This document shows, in pieces, positions 7,629 to 16,870 of a stretch of 36,700 bases of DNA. The position numbers were made by a program, and so were the translations under genes. The stretch is from contig CAMWUR010000018.1 in assembly GCA_947177485.1 (NCBI GenBank), forward strand, positions 1-36,700. The letters run 5' to 3'. Source of the DNA: an uncultured Helicobacter sp. (lineage in GTDB: Bacteria > Campylobacterota > Campylobacteria > Campylobacterales > Helicobacteraceae). A model generated the notes under the pieces. That model made no database searches, was not told where the DNA came from, and saw nothing but the letters and a program-made list of their open reading frames with translations. How positions within the stretch are numbered: position 1 is the first letter of the stretch; the number at the start of each line of letters is the position of its first letter.

Positions 7629-8591
7629 CTACTCCTCTTTGCAGATGTCTCCGCGCCATATTGCGCCAAGAGTTTTGAGCCCCACAAAGGCGATAATCAT
7701 CGTTGTCAGAACAAGAGAAAAAAAGCTCAATGGCTCAAATAGATAATATTGCGTTTTTTCGTATGCGGTCAAAAACGCAATCGTGAGCGCAGCAAAAGGA
7801 AAGGTGAATGCCCACCACGAAATGAAAAACTGGATTTTGTAGAAATTTTTTGCAAGTACAAACAGCAGCAATGCAAAAATGAACGCGATATTTAAGAGGA
7901 ATTTAGCAAACAAATCAAACACATTGCCATTGATATTGAGATAGCCCAACATCGCCACAGCAGGGGGTGCGATAAAAATTGCAAGTGTCGGTAAAAACTT
8001 TTGGGCAAGCATTCCGTGAAAGATAATGCGATTGAATAAAATCGCTGTGAGGATAATCCAAAAAAACATTCCCAAAGAAAAGAAAAACATCAAGACATAT
8101 TCATCAACAAAACCCTCGCCCGAAGCAGCCACAAGAAGATTGCCTGCAACGGGGATAAACCACGCGGGATTAGAATGCGCGATTTCGATATTTTTATTCA
8201 GCCAATAGGCGATGACATAGAACGCAACAAAGACTTGAAACCCCAAGCCAATGCTAAAAAGAACCAAAGAAAAAGTGGGCATTTCACGGAAAATATTTGA
8301 AAGCAACACCAAAGACATGGAGATTGTTGCAAAAAAATTGATTTTGATGGGGTGATTGAACTCCTGCAAAACCATTTTGGGGTATTTGATGATTTTCAGA
8401 AAATAGAGGCAAAAAATGGTGAGCGCGAGGATAGAGATAACAAAAGTGAGAACATGATAGAAAATCATTGGGACAGAGAGAACTGCTGCCGCTTTTTTGT
8501 ATGCAAGCGTGAGCCCTCCAAAACCCATTGTGATAGCAAATAGCATAATAGGGAAATGTTGTAGTTTTGATTGTAGCTTGATGTGTTCCAT
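7629..8591 (-). CDS. TehA/SLAC1-type (TDT family) transporter
   Basis: This 320-residue protein has ten predicted hydrophobic helices and opens with LQHFPIMLFAITMGFGGLTLAY, typical of tellurite-resistance/dicarboxylate (TDT) and SLAC1-like anion channels. The motif AHSNPAWFIPVAGNLLVAASG and the helix pattern support the family. Substrate is unknown; tellurite resistance should not be assumed. ATG 8591 follows GGAGAG at good spacing, and a TTG 12 bases upstream is less likely. It heads a three-gene minus-strand operon with pseG and the acyltransferase. Confidence 0.85.
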   Translation of the reverse strand: MEHIKLQSKLQHFPIMLFAITMGFGGLTLAYKKAAAVLSVPMIFYHVLTFVISILALTIFCLYFLKIIKYPKMVLQEFNHPIKINFFATISMSLVLLSNIFREMPTFSLVLFSIGLGFQVFVAFYVIAYWLNKNIEIAHSNPAWFIPVAGNLLVAASGEGFVDEYVLMFFFSLGMFFWIILTAILFNRIIFHGMLAQKFLPTLAIFIAPPAVAMLGYLNINGNVFDLFAKFLLNIAFIFALLLFVLAKNFYKIQFFISWWAFTFPFAALTIAFLTAYEKTQYYLFEPLSFFSLVLTTMIIAFVGLKTLGAIWRGDICKEE

Positions 8592-8624
8592 TTTGCTCTC
8601 CAATTTGAATTGAGATTTTATTAG

Positions 8625-8630
8625 AGTATA
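8625..8630 (-). promoter_or_regulatory. Candidate -10 box for transporter-pseG-acyltransferase operon
   Basis: TATACT on the minus strand, about 35 bases upstream of the transporter ATG. Upstream of it, at 8652-8666, lies the perfect inverted repeat TGTGATAAAATCACA, which overlaps the mnmH stop codon and could be an operator or a weak hairpin. There is no clear -35 box. Confidence 0.3.
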
Positions 8631-8661
8631 GAATCTAAAATATCTTTTGTCTGTGATAAAA

Positions 8662-9642
8662 TCACAATCCTATCGAATCAAATAATTGTTGGATTGTATG
8701 CACCGTTTCTTTAAGATTTCTGTGCTCAATGCGCACATCGCATGCAATGCGCCGATAGACGCGGTCATAATATTCAGCTAGCAAAATCTCAACACAATGC
8801 ACAATCTCACCACGTGCAAAATGTGCTTTGCATTGCTGCCACGCAGCTTTTTGCATATAGGGCTGGATTCTATCCATGCTTTGATTAAAAAAAGCCTTGT
8901 CCATTGTACCATATTCGGCAACAATGCGCTGCACACGTGCCTCAAAGGGTGCAACAATCTCAATCTTTTGCCCTTGTTGCATGGATTGTGCCAAACAAGA
9001 AGGCAGAATCAAATTGCCAATGCGCTTGCTTTCGCATTCGACAAGTGCGATTTTTTTGGAAACGAACGCCTCAAAGAGCAGATTTTGAAACATTTTGGTG
9101 CTTGGCTGCACGCGCCCAAAGCCACCAAAGCTCGAACCTCTGTGCGCCGCGATTCCTTCAATATCAACACCTTCTTTACACGCACGTACAATCTCGGTCT
9201 TGCCACTCCCGGTGAGCCCATAGAGCACAAACAGACGCGATGGCAGTGGCTTGGCAAAAAATGAGCAGACATGGTTACGATAGGACTTATACCCCCCAGA
9301 AAGCCGCGCAACGCGATAGCCAATGCTATCCAAAATCACCGCAAATGAGAGGCTTCGTTGCCCACCGCGCGCGCAATACGCAAGAATCTTTTGCGATGGG
9401 TGAAATCGTTGTGCAAACGTCTGCAGATGTTGCGACATTTGCGCGCACACAAACGAAGCACCCAACATGCGCGCCGAAAAAGGGTCGCGGCGATAGGTCT
9501 CGCCCACGATGTGCCGTTCATTGTCGTTGAGCACAAAGAGGTTATGCGCACGTGGGATATGCGAATGCGCAAATTCAGAAGGCGAACGCACATCGATGAT
9601 TGTCTCAAATGCACCAAGACAATCCGCGCCAACATCAATCAC
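8662..9642 (-). CDS. mnmH: tRNA 2-selenouridine synthase
   Basis: MnmH (SelU/YbbB) converts 2-thiouridine at the wobble position of some tRNAs to 2-selenouridine through a geranylated intermediate. The protein is about 326 residues. The N-terminal rhodanese domain begins TIIDVRSPSEF and has the catalytic Cys in AYCARGGQRS (about Cys90). A P-loop domain follows with YGLTGSGKT (about 142-149) and the family motif GVDIEGIAAHRGSSFGGFG. The GTG start at 9642 overlaps the pyrC stop by eight bases. A TTG at 9672 is an alternative. Whether selenophosphate synthetase (SelD) is present cannot be seen here. Confidence 0.88.
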   Translation of the reverse strand: MIDVGADCLGAFETIIDVRSPSEFAHSHIPRAHNLFVLNDNERHIVGETYRRDPFSARMLGASFVCAQMSQHLQTFAQRFHPSQKILAYCARGGQRSLSFAVILDSIGYRVARLSGGYKSYRNHVCSFFAKPLPSRLFVLYGLTGSGKTEIVRACKEGVDIEGIAAHRGSSFGGFGRVQPSTKMFQNLLFEAFVSKKIALVECESKRIGNLILPSCLAQSMQQGQKIEIVAPFEARVQRIVAEYGTMDKAFFNQSMDRIQPYMQKAAWQQCKAHFARGEIVHCVEILLAEYYDRVYRRIACDVRIEHRNLKETVHTIQQLFDSIGL

Positions 9643-10636
9643 AAAGAATCCACGAGAGCGATTTGCCTGCAAAAAGGCTCACAACACCGCCATATTCTTC
9701 GGCGACATCAAAACGTGCCTTGCGCAATCGCACAACTTTTTGTGGCGGGGTGAAATGATAGATTTTTGGTGCATTCTCGCACACAAAGGTGCTCAAAGAT
9801 TGCAACGCGCCATGGTTTTCAAACAACTCGGCGAGCGCGGCGAGCGCGATAGGCGCGCTAAATACACCCGCGCCACATTGCGCGCATTCTTTGTGCGTGC
9901 GCAAATGCGGGGCAGAATCGCTTCCAAAGCAGAATTTTGGGTTGCCGCTAAACGCGACCTCGCGCAATGCCTGCATATCGCGCGGGAGCTTGACACAAGG
10001 CTTGCAAAACACATGCGGATTGAGCGCGCCACCAAGCAAATCATCGAGCGTGAACAGGAGATGATGCAATGTGATAGTGCCAAAAGTGTTGGGAAAAGAC
10101 TGCACAACCTCGAGCGAGCGCGCATCGCTGATGTGCTCCATAATCAACGTCAATTTCGGAAAGCTGCGCGCAATCTCGGTAAGAATGGGCAAGAAATCAT
10201 GTTCACGTTCGAGCACAAAGCCATTTGTTTCGGAATGGATACAGAGAATAAAACCCTCATTTTGTAGATTCTCGAAAATCTGCAGATTCTCCTCGCAAAG
10301 AATCTCGCGAATGCCCTTTGCGCTGTTGGTTGTTACGCCCTGCGGATAGAGTTTGGTAAGCCTGATTCCTGCATTTTTAGCGCGGCGAATCTCTTGGAGT
10401 GTCAGCTTTGGGCTAAAAAAAAGACTCATGAGCGGCAGAAACGATTCACCCGTGATAGCAAGGATTCTACTCTTATAAGCAAGTGCATCATCTGTATTCA
10501 AAATCGGCGGCAAGAGATTGGGCATGATGACTGCTGCCGCAAATTGCGCGCTCGAAAGCGGCGCAACATTTGCAAGCATTGCGCCATCGCGCACATGCAG
10601 GTGCATATCACATGGACTATGTAAAGTGAGTGTCAT
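9635..10636 (-). CDS. pyrC: Dihydroorotase (class II, PyrC)
   Basis: PyrC cyclises N-carbamoyl-aspartate to dihydroorotate in pyrimidine synthesis. The 333-residue protein is close to the E. coli-type length. Zinc ligands and active-site residues are visible: His12 and His14 in MHLHVRD, carbamylated Lys95 in RLTKLYPQG, His134 in LCIHSE, His168 in IMEHISD and Asp240 in FCFGSDSAPH. Its ATG overlaps the stop of the upstream phosphomannomutase gene (ATGA), indicating translational coupling. Confidence 0.93.
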   Translation of the reverse strand: MTLTLHSPCDMHLHVRDGAMLANVAPLSSAQFAAAVIMPNLLPPILNTDDALAYKSRILAITGESFLPLMSLFFSPKLTLQEIRRAKNAGIRLTKLYPQGVTTNSAKGIREILCEENLQIFENLQNEGFILCIHSETNGFVLEREHDFLPILTEIARSFPKLTLIMEHISDARSLEVVQSFPNTFGTITLHHLLFTLDDLLGGALNPHVFCKPCVKLPRDMQALREVAFSGNPKFCFGSDSAPHLRTHKECAQCGAGVFSAPIALAALAELFENHGALQSLSTFVCENAPKIYHFTPPQKVVRLRKARFDVAEEYGGVVSLFAGKSLSWILCD

Positions 10637-12003
10637 TGGAATGTCTCCATGACAGAATCCAGCAAGGAGCGCAACGCTTTTTCGTAGATTGCCAAATTTT
10701 CTTGCTTGCTCGATTCAAAACGTGTAATGAGCATGGGCGTTGTATTGCTCGCGCGCAAAAGCGCCCAACCTTCGTCAAAGATAATGCGCACGCCATCAAT
10801 AGTGATGGTTTCTTTGATTGTGGGAAAGTCTGCAGGAGGCGATTCTAGGCGCTTACAAAATGCGTCAATAATGGCAAACTTCGCTGATTCGCTCGCGGGA
10901 ATCTTCAGCTCATCTGTCGCATAGAGCGGGGGCAATGCATCAAGCAGTGCGTCCATGTCGATTCCATCTTGCACGAGCTCGAGCACGCGCAGCGCGGCAT
11001 AAGTCGCATCATCGTAGCCAAAATAGCGGTCATTGAAAAAGAGATGTCCACTGACTTCAGCGCCAAAACTCGCATGGATTTCTTTGATTTTTGTCTTGAT
11101 ATTGCTATGCCCTGTTTTATACATGACGGCTTTGCCGATTTTGTTGATTGCGTCATACATATTCATCGAGCATTTCACCTCGCCCACCACAATGGGGTTT
11201 TTGATTTTTTGCGCAAACACAATCGCAAGGTCATCGCCTTTGAGCACACGTTTTTGCGTGAGAACCACGAGCCTATCGCCATCGCCATCAAATGCAAAAC
11301 CGATTCCGCCCTGTTTTGCTAGCACCGCTTTGATGTCGCACAGATTCTTGTCTTCGGTTGGGTCGGGGTGGTGGTTTGGGAAATTGCCATCAGGCTGCAT
11401 GAACAATCCTGTGTAGCGAATCTGCAAACTATCCAAAATGGGCGAGATTCCTTGCGCCACAACGCCATTGCCGCAATCGAGCACAAGCGGAATCTGCAAG
11501 CCCTTAAGATGTGCAAACGCGTGCGACAAGTAAGCGATGTAGCGCTCGAGTGCATTGTCTTTGCGGATTGTCGGTGCTGCATGTGTAGCGATTTTTGCGC
11601 GCACACAATCGGCGACTTCAGCGCCAAGCTGTTGCAAATCTTGCCCAAAAAAGGGCTTTTGTCCCAATGTTATCTTGAATCCATTATATTCTTTGGGATT
11701 ATGCGAGCCTGTAATCATAACCGAAAGATGAGGTGGACATTCTTCAAACATTGTAAAATATGCAACAGGCGTGGGGATGAGCCCCAAATCCAAAACCTCG
11801 CAGCCCGCTTTTGCAAAACCACTCGCAAGCCATTCAAAAAGTGTACGCGAATGCGTGCGCGCATCGTAACCGATTGCAACACAACGTGGCTTGGCTTGTG
11901 GAATCTTTGAAGCGAGCAAATAGCCGATTGCCTGCACCACGTCTTGACTAAGCTCATCTGGAAAGATACCGCGTATGTCGTATTCACGAAAGATATTTTG
12001 CAT
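10633..12003 (-). CDS. Phosphomannomutase/phosphoglucomutase
   Basis: This 456-residue enzyme of the alpha-D-phosphohexomutase superfamily interconverts hexose 6- and 1-phosphates for LPS and nucleotide-sugar synthesis. It begins IFREYDIRG, has the phosphoserine loop ITGSHNPKEYNG (Ser100), the Mg2+ loop DGDGDR (about 238-243), the sugar-specificity loop AEVSGHLFF, and the phosphate-binding loop LLRASNTTPMLITRFE. This layout matches AlgC/ManB-type bifunctional enzymes. It is first in the operon with pyrC and mnmH. Confidence 0.93.
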   Translation of the reverse strand: MQNIFREYDIRGIFPDELSQDVVQAIGYLLASKIPQAKPRCVAIGYDARTHSRTLFEWLASGFAKAGCEVLDLGLIPTPVAYFTMFEECPPHLSVMITGSHNPKEYNGFKITLGQKPFFGQDLQQLGAEVADCVRAKIATHAAPTIRKDNALERYIAYLSHAFAHLKGLQIPLVLDCGNGVVAQGISPILDSLQIRYTGLFMQPDGNFPNHHPDPTEDKNLCDIKAVLAKQGGIGFAFDGDGDRLVVLTQKRVLKGDDLAIVFAQKIKNPIVVGEVKCSMNMYDAINKIGKAVMYKTGHSNIKTKIKEIHASFGAEVSGHLFFNDRYFGYDDATYAALRVLELVQDGIDMDALLDALPPLYATDELKIPASESAKFAIIDAFCKRLESPPADFPTIKETITIDGVRIIFDEGWALLRASNTTPMLITRFESSKQENLAIYEKALRSLLDSVMETFQ

Positions 12004-12028
12004 GCGCTGCCTTTCAAAGTTTTAACGT

Positions 12029-12034
12029 ATTGTA
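12029..12034 (-). promoter_or_regulatory. Candidate -10 box for phosphomannomutase-pyrC-mnmH operon
   Basis: TACAAT on the minus strand, about 25 bases before the ATG at 12003, in an AT-rich divergent intergenic region. No strong -35 box is visible. Confidence 0.3.
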
Positions 12035-12095
12035 ACGCTTTGATTTTTAATGCAATATTGCACGTTTGATATTTTAGGAAAATTTATGTGTTTGT

Positions 12096-12104
12096 TGCTA
12101 TAAT
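12096..12104 (+). promoter_or_regulatory. Extended -10 promoter for hisC-fliF-fliG-fliH-dxs operon
   Basis: TGCTATAAT is a perfect TATAAT with the TG extension, about 60 bases before hisC in the divergent gap 12004-12165. There is no good -35 box, as expected for an extended -10 promoter. It suggests housekeeping sigma control of this early flagellar operon. Confidence 0.5.
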
Positions 12105-12165
12105 AGCTTGATTTTATGATAAAGAGCTCCTAACAAAGAGGGATGAATGGAGTGCGGAGAGGGAG

Positions 12166-13263
12166 ATGAGATTCAACGAGGTGCTAGATTGTCTACACAC
12201 CTATGAGGCAGGCAAGCCCATAGAATCGGTTGTCGCTCAATATGGTATTGCCGCCAAAGATGTCATCAAACTTGCGAGCAATGAAAACCCAAATGGCGTA
12301 GCGCCCGCTGTCAAGGAGCGCGTAGCACAAGCGCTTGACAAAATGAATCTCTACCCTGATGATTCGATGAGTGCGCTCAAAAATGCTTTGTCGCGACATT
12401 TTGACGTGGCATTTGGACAGCTGATTATCGGCTCGGGAAGCGACCAAATCATCGAGCTTGCTGTGCATGCAAAATGCCAAAAAGGTGATTGTGTGCTCAT
12501 GGCAGGCATCACATTTGCAATGTATGAGATTTACAGCAAAGCCGTGCAAGCGACAATCGTGCGCACCAAAAGTGCGGAGCATGACCTCACCGAGTTTTTG
12601 GAACTCTATCGCGCACACTCCCCTGCAATCATCTTTCTATGCACACCCAACAATCCGCTTGGCGAATGCCTGCTTGCCGAAGATGTGCGCGCGTTTTTAC
12701 GCGAGATTGATTCGCAAACGCTTGTTATCATAGACGGCGCGTATCAAGAATATGCCGCTTTTAAAGACAAGAATCGCGCTCTTTCTCCCAAAGATTTGGT
12801 TGCCGAGTTTCCCAATGTCCTCTATCTGGGGACATTCTCAAAAATCTATGGGCTTGGAGGGATGCGCGTTGGTTATGGAATCGCACATGCACCCATCATT
12901 GCCGCGCTGCATAAGCTGCGCCCGCCATTCAATGTGACAACCCTTTCGCTCCTTGCCGCAGAGGAGGCGCTTGCACAGCAAGATTTTGTGCAAGATTGTT
13001 TGCGACAATGCGCATGCGAAATGGTGCGCTATGAGCGATTTTGTGAGGAAAAAGGCATTGCGTTTATACGTTCCTTTGCGAATTTCATCACACTCAAACT
13101 CGAAAGCAAAGACAGCACAGAACTTGCGCAATGGTTATTGCAAAAAGGCTTGATTGTGCGCAATCTCGCGTCCTATCATCTCAATGCCATTCGTATCACG
13201 ATTGGCACAGAATCTCAAAACACAAGGTTATTGGGACTTTTAGAAGAATTTTGGAGTTTATAA
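12166..13263 (+). CDS. hisC: Histidinol-phosphate aminotransferase
   Basis: This 365-residue fold-type I PLP enzyme converts imidazole-acetol phosphate to histidinol phosphate. Features: LASNENPNG near the N terminus, the cofactor region IIDGAYQEY, and the Schiff-base Lys226 in GTFSKIYGLGGMRVGYGIA. The ATG follows GAGAGGGAG. It is 16 bases upstream of fliF. I recall the same hisC-fliF linkage in C. jejuni. Related aminotransferases can act on aromatic amino acids, so substrate range is inferred from the family. Confidence 0.9.
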   Translation: MRFNEVLDCLHTYEAGKPIESVVAQYGIAAKDVIKLASNENPNGVAPAVKERVAQALDKMNLYPDDSMSALKNALSRHFDVAFGQLIIGSGSDQIIELAVHAKCQKGDCVLMAGITFAMYEIYSKAVQATIVRTKSAEHDLTEFLELYRAHSPAIIFLCTPNNPLGECLLAEDVRAFLREIDSQTLVIIDGAYQEYAAFKDKNRALSPKDLVAEFPNVLYLGTFSKIYGLGGMRVGYGIAHAPIIAALHKLRPPFNVTTLSLLAAEEALAQQDFVQDCLRQCACEMVRYERFCEEKGIAFIRSFANFITLKLESKDSTELAQWLLQKGLIVRNLASYHLNAIRITIGTESQNTRLLGLLEEFWSL

Positions 13264-13279
13264 GACTAAGGGGTAATCT

Positions 13280-15001
13280 ATGGATTTTAAGGCAATTTTT
13301 AGACAAATACAAGCTGTCTACAACAAGCTGAATTGGCCACAGAAACTGACAATTATCGGCACCGTTGTTGCGCTTGTTATTTTTATCGGATTCTTGCTTG
13401 TCTATAATGGGCGCAGCGGACCACAAACGTCTTCGGGCTATGTTACACTCTTTGAAGGATTATCGCCCCAAGATTCCGCGCTCGTTTTGCAACATTTGCA
13501 ACAAAACCAAATCCCGTATGAGATTCCCAAAGAAAACACGATTGCCATTCCGGGCGACCAAGTCTATCAGCAACGAATCATTCTCGCAGGCAACGGGATT
13601 CCCAAGAGCTCGAAAGTTGGCTTTGAGATTTTCAACACGCCCCAATTTGGCGAAACAGATTTTGACCAAAAAGTCAAGCTTTTGCGCGCAACAGAGGGTG
13701 AGCTCACCCGCACAATCGAGAGCCTCAACCCTGTCGAAAAAGCGATTGTAAAAATCGCCCAGCCTAAAGAATCTGTTTTCACATCGCAAGCAATCGCCCC
13801 AACAGCGTCTATTGTCTTGCATGTGCGCCCCAATATGACGCTCACACCCGCACAGATTATGGGAATCAAAAACCTCACAGCAGCAGCCGTAACGAGCCTG
13901 ACACCTGAAAATGTTAAAATCACCAATGCCGAAGGCGAGCCTCTTGGCGAAGATGACGGACTCACAGGCGCAAAAGAAGCAGCAGCAATGCAACGTAACC
14001 ACAAACGAGCAGAAGAGCGTGCGCTTGAAGAAAAAATCATCACCGTCCTAGCACCCATTATCGGTGGACGTGAGCGCGTTGTCGCACAGGTAACAGCCGA
14101 ATTTGACTTTTCGCAAAAACAAAGCACACGTGAAAGCTATGGACCCAATAGCTTTGTGATTAGTGAGCAAAATATCGAAGAAAAGCGCGAAGGGTATAAA
14201 CCCAAAGAGATTGGTGGCGTTCCCGGAACAGTCAGCAACATTGGACCCGTGCAAGGGCTTGACAACCAAGACATTCGCGAGCGCTATGAGCGCACAGAAA
14301 GCACGGTCAACAATGTTGTTGACCGCGAGGTTGCAAGCATCAAGGGTGAATTTGCAACACTCAAGCGACTGACGGCGGCTGTGGTTGTCGATGGACATTA
14401 TCGCGTCAGCATTGATGATGCAGGCACAGAACAGCTCGAATATTTGCCGCTTAGCGAAGATGCAATGGCACAAATTGCTAATCAGGTGCGTCAAGCGATT
14501 GGATTCAATGCCGACCGCGGCGACCAAGTCACGGTGAGCAATTTTGAGTTCAATGCCACCACAGCGGGCTACGAGCCCAAAACGGCGTTTGAACGTTTTA
14601 TCATCGCCATGCAGAAATTGCTTGGACCTTTTGCGCCGTTGTTCAAATATCTTGTCGTAGCATTCATTCTATTTGTGTTCTACAAAAAAGTCATCGCACC
14701 CTTTATGGAGCGTATGCTTGAGGTTCAAGAAGACGATGAAGACGAGCTTGAATCTCTCATTCGGCTTGAAGACGATGACGAAGACATGAACAACAAACTC
14801 AACGAAATGCGCAAACGCGTTGAAGATCAGCTCGGGCTTAGTTCTGGGCTCAACGAAGAGGAGCTCAAGTATGAAATCTTGCTCGAGAAACTCAAAGCAA
14901 TTTTACAAGATAAGCCTGATGATGTTGCGAGCGTATTCCAAGCCCTTGTGCATGATGAACTTGGAATCGATGAAAAAGCAGCATTTGCAGACAAAAAGTA
15001 A
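13280..15001 (+). CDS. fliF: Flagellar MS-ring protein FliF
   Basis: FliF forms the MS ring in the inner membrane, the base for the rod and C ring. The 573-residue protein has the expected two membrane helices (about 22-42 and 455-473) flanking a large periplasmic region. That region contains the YscJ/FliF ring modules (EGLSPQDSALVLQHLQ, GFEIFNTPQFGETDFDQKVK, VKIAQPKESVF). A charged cytoplasmic tail with a DDDED-type stretch and a FliG-binding C terminus follows. It is slightly longer than most, mainly in the acidic tail. fliG follows after 11 bases. Confidence 0.96.
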   Translation: MDFKAIFRQIQAVYNKLNWPQKLTIIGTVVALVIFIGFLLVYNGRSGPQTSSGYVTLFEGLSPQDSALVLQHLQQNQIPYEIPKENTIAIPGDQVYQQRIILAGNGIPKSSKVGFEIFNTPQFGETDFDQKVKLLRATEGELTRTIESLNPVEKAIVKIAQPKESVFTSQAIAPTASIVLHVRPNMTLTPAQIMGIKNLTAAAVTSLTPENVKITNAEGEPLGEDDGLTGAKEAAAMQRNHKRAEERALEEKIITVLAPIIGGRERVVAQVTAEFDFSQKQSTRESYGPNSFVISEQNIEEKREGYKPKEIGGVPGTVSNIGPVQGLDNQDIRERYERTESTVNNVVDREVASIKGEFATLKRLTAAVVVDGHYRVSIDDAGTEQLEYLPLSEDAMAQIANQVRQAIGFNADRGDQVTVSNFEFNATTAGYEPKTAFERFIIAMQKLLGPFAPLFKYLVVAFILFVFYKKVIAPFMERMLEVQEDDEDELESLIRLEDDDEDMNNKLNEMRKRVEDQLGLSSGLNEEELKYEILLEKLKAILQDKPDDVASVFQALVHDELGIDEKAAFADKK

Positions 15002-15012
15002 AGGAGTCATCT

Positions 15013-16038
15013 ATGCCCCTAACCCCGCGTCAGCAGGCTCAATATGATGAAATGAGTATGGCGGAGAAAATCGCCATAGTCCTTTTGCAAGTCGGCGATG
15101 ACATTGCTGGCGATATTTTTGCACGGCTCGATTTGGATTCGATTACCGAAGTCTCGAAATATATCGCCCAAAATACAGGGATTGACAAGCCCATTGCCAC
15201 CGTGATTCTTGAGGAATTCTATGCCATTTTCCAATCCAATCAATACATTGCCGCAGGTGGTATGGAATATGCCAAAGAGATTCTCTATCGCGTACTAGGA
15301 CCAGAAGAGGCGAAAAAAGTCCTCGACAAACTCTCCAAATCCATGCAATCGACACAGAATTTTGCCTATTTGGGCAAGATTCGTCCGCAGCAGCTCGCCG
15401 ACTTCATCATCAACGAGCACCCACAAACCATCGCGCTCATTCTCGCGCACATGGACCCAACCAATGCCGCAGAAACATTGAGCTATTTTACCGATGATTT
15501 ACGTGCGGAAATCGCCATTCGTATGGCAAATCTCGGCGATATTTCGCCCAACGTTGTCAAAAGGGTTTCTACCGTGCTTGAAAGCAAACTCGAATCACTC
15601 ACAAGCTACAAAGTCGAAGTTGGCGGTCCGCGCGCTGTTGCAGAGGTTTTCAACCGATTAGGGCAAAAAGCCGCAAAAGCGACGATTGCCTATATCGAAC
15701 AAATCGATGAGCAGCTTGCAAATGACATCAAAGAGATGATGTTCACCTTTGAAGACATCGAAAAGCTCGACAATGCAGCCATTCGAGAGATTCTCAAACA
15801 GGCAGACAAAAAAGAGCTCACACTCGCGCTCAAGTCAGCACCAGAAGAGCTCAAGCAGAAGTTCATCGGCAATATGTCGCAACGTGCGGGCGAACAGTTC
15901 ATGGAGGAAATGCAATTTCTTGGAGCTGTGCGTGTCAAAGATGTTGAAAGCGCACAGCGCAAAGTCGTAGAAGTTGTACAAGCCCTTGCGGAACAGGGCG
16001 TAATTCAAATTGGCGAACAAGAGGATATGGTTGAATAA
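15013..16038 (+). CDS. fliG: Flagellar motor switch protein FliG
   Basis: FliG is the C-ring protein that contacts FliF and the stator and sets rotation direction. The 341-residue protein has the N-terminal FliF-binding domain (MAEKIAIVLLQVGDD), the middle-domain EHPQT motif at about residues 135-139, and the C-terminal torque helix with alternating charges (ELTLALKSAPEELKQKF). The ATG follows AAGGAG. Its end overlaps the preferred fliH start by eight bases. Confidence 0.96.
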   Translation: MPLTPRQQAQYDEMSMAEKIAIVLLQVGDDIAGDIFARLDLDSITEVSKYIAQNTGIDKPIATVILEEFYAIFQSNQYIAAGGMEYAKEILYRVLGPEEAKKVLDKLSKSMQSTQNFAYLGKIRPQQLADFIINEHPQTIALILAHMDPTNAAETLSYFTDDLRAEIAIRMANLGDISPNVVKRVSTVLESKLESLTSYKVEVGGPRAVAEVFNRLGQKAAKATIAYIEQIDEQLANDIKEMMFTFEDIEKLDNAAIREILKQADKKELTLALKSAPEELKQKFIGNMSQRAGEQFMEEMQFLGAVRVKDVESAQRKVVEVVQALAEQGVIQIGEQEDMVE

Positions 16039-16870
16039 TTCAGAATCAAAAGAAAACGTCATCGCGACCGATAGACGTTCTCGGCATGACATCAGAAGGT
16101 ATGAATTTAAGGCGATGGAGAATTTCACGCCTGATGATTCGAACAAAAGCATTGCGGCTGCGCCCTTGCTAGACGAGATAGAACAGCAACACGAGGAACA
16201 AGGCGCGCCCGAACAAGCCGAAGTCCCAGCAATGCCGCCACCACAGGTGATTAGCGGAATTGAAGCAGAGCTCATCGAACGTTTGCTCGAAAAAAGCGAT
16301 GGACTTGAAAAAACGCTTGCTACTGTGCAACAAAAGCTTGACAAACAACAAGAAGAGATGGAAAAAATCTTGCGCGAAGCAAAAGAAGAATCACGGCAGC
16401 AAGGAATCAAAGAAGGGCAAGAGCTTGCTAAAACACAAATGCAAGATGAAATCAATACGCAATTGCAAGCCTTCGGCGATTCGATTGCTCAAATCGGCGA
16501 GACGTCGCTAAAAGTCGAAGAGCAAATCAACGCTATTGAAAAAGATTTGAGCCTCATTGCGATTGATATTGCTAAGGAAATCATCGCCAAAGAAGTCTCG
16601 AGCGAAAGCAGTGAAATCGCCCTAACGCTTTCCAAGAAACTTCTTGAATCACTCAAAGAAGCAACGAAAATTCTCATCAAGCTCAACCCTCAAGATTATG
16701 CACTACTGCTCAAGCGATTTGATGGCGATGGGCGCATCAAGCTCCAAGCCGACAAAGCCATTGCACGTGGTGGCGTTGTCGTGATTAGCGATAGCGGCAA
16801 TCTCGATGGCACGATTATGTCACGTTTTGAGAATCTCAAGCGCTCGATTCTTGAAGGACGCTCATCGTGA
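16031..16870 (+). CDS. fliH: Flagellar export apparatus protein FliH
   Basis: FliH regulates the FliI ATPase and links it to the C ring. The protein is about 279 residues with a central long coiled coil rich in Glu, Lys and Gln (about 80-150) and a C-terminal FliH/V-ATPase E-like domain (LSLIAIDIAKEIIAKEV to FENLKRSILEGRSS). I prefer TTG 16031, preceded by AAGAGGA at six bases. It gives an N terminus (HDIRRYEFKAME) like other Campylobacterota FliH proteins. An upstream TTG at 16010 lacks a ribosome-binding site. Confidence 0.9.
   Translation: MNNSESKENVIATDRRSRHDIRRYEFKAMENFTPDDSNKSIAAAPLLDEIEQQHEEQGAPEQAEVPAMPPPQVISGIEAELIERLLEKSDGLEKTLATVQQKLDKQQEEMEKILREAKEESRQQGIKEGQELAKTQMQDEINTQLQAFGDSIAQIGETSLKVEEQINAIEKDLSLIAIDIAKEIIAKEVSSESSEIALTLSKKLLESLKEATKILIKLNPQDYALLLKRFDGDGRIKLQADKAIARGGVVVISDSGNLDGTIMSRFENLKRSILEGRSS

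Noticed and set aside
7625-7687. Longer pseG start at TTG 7687
   Set aside because: It would add residues overlapping the transporter gene and not found in PseG proteins. TTG 7624 has a ribosome-binding site.
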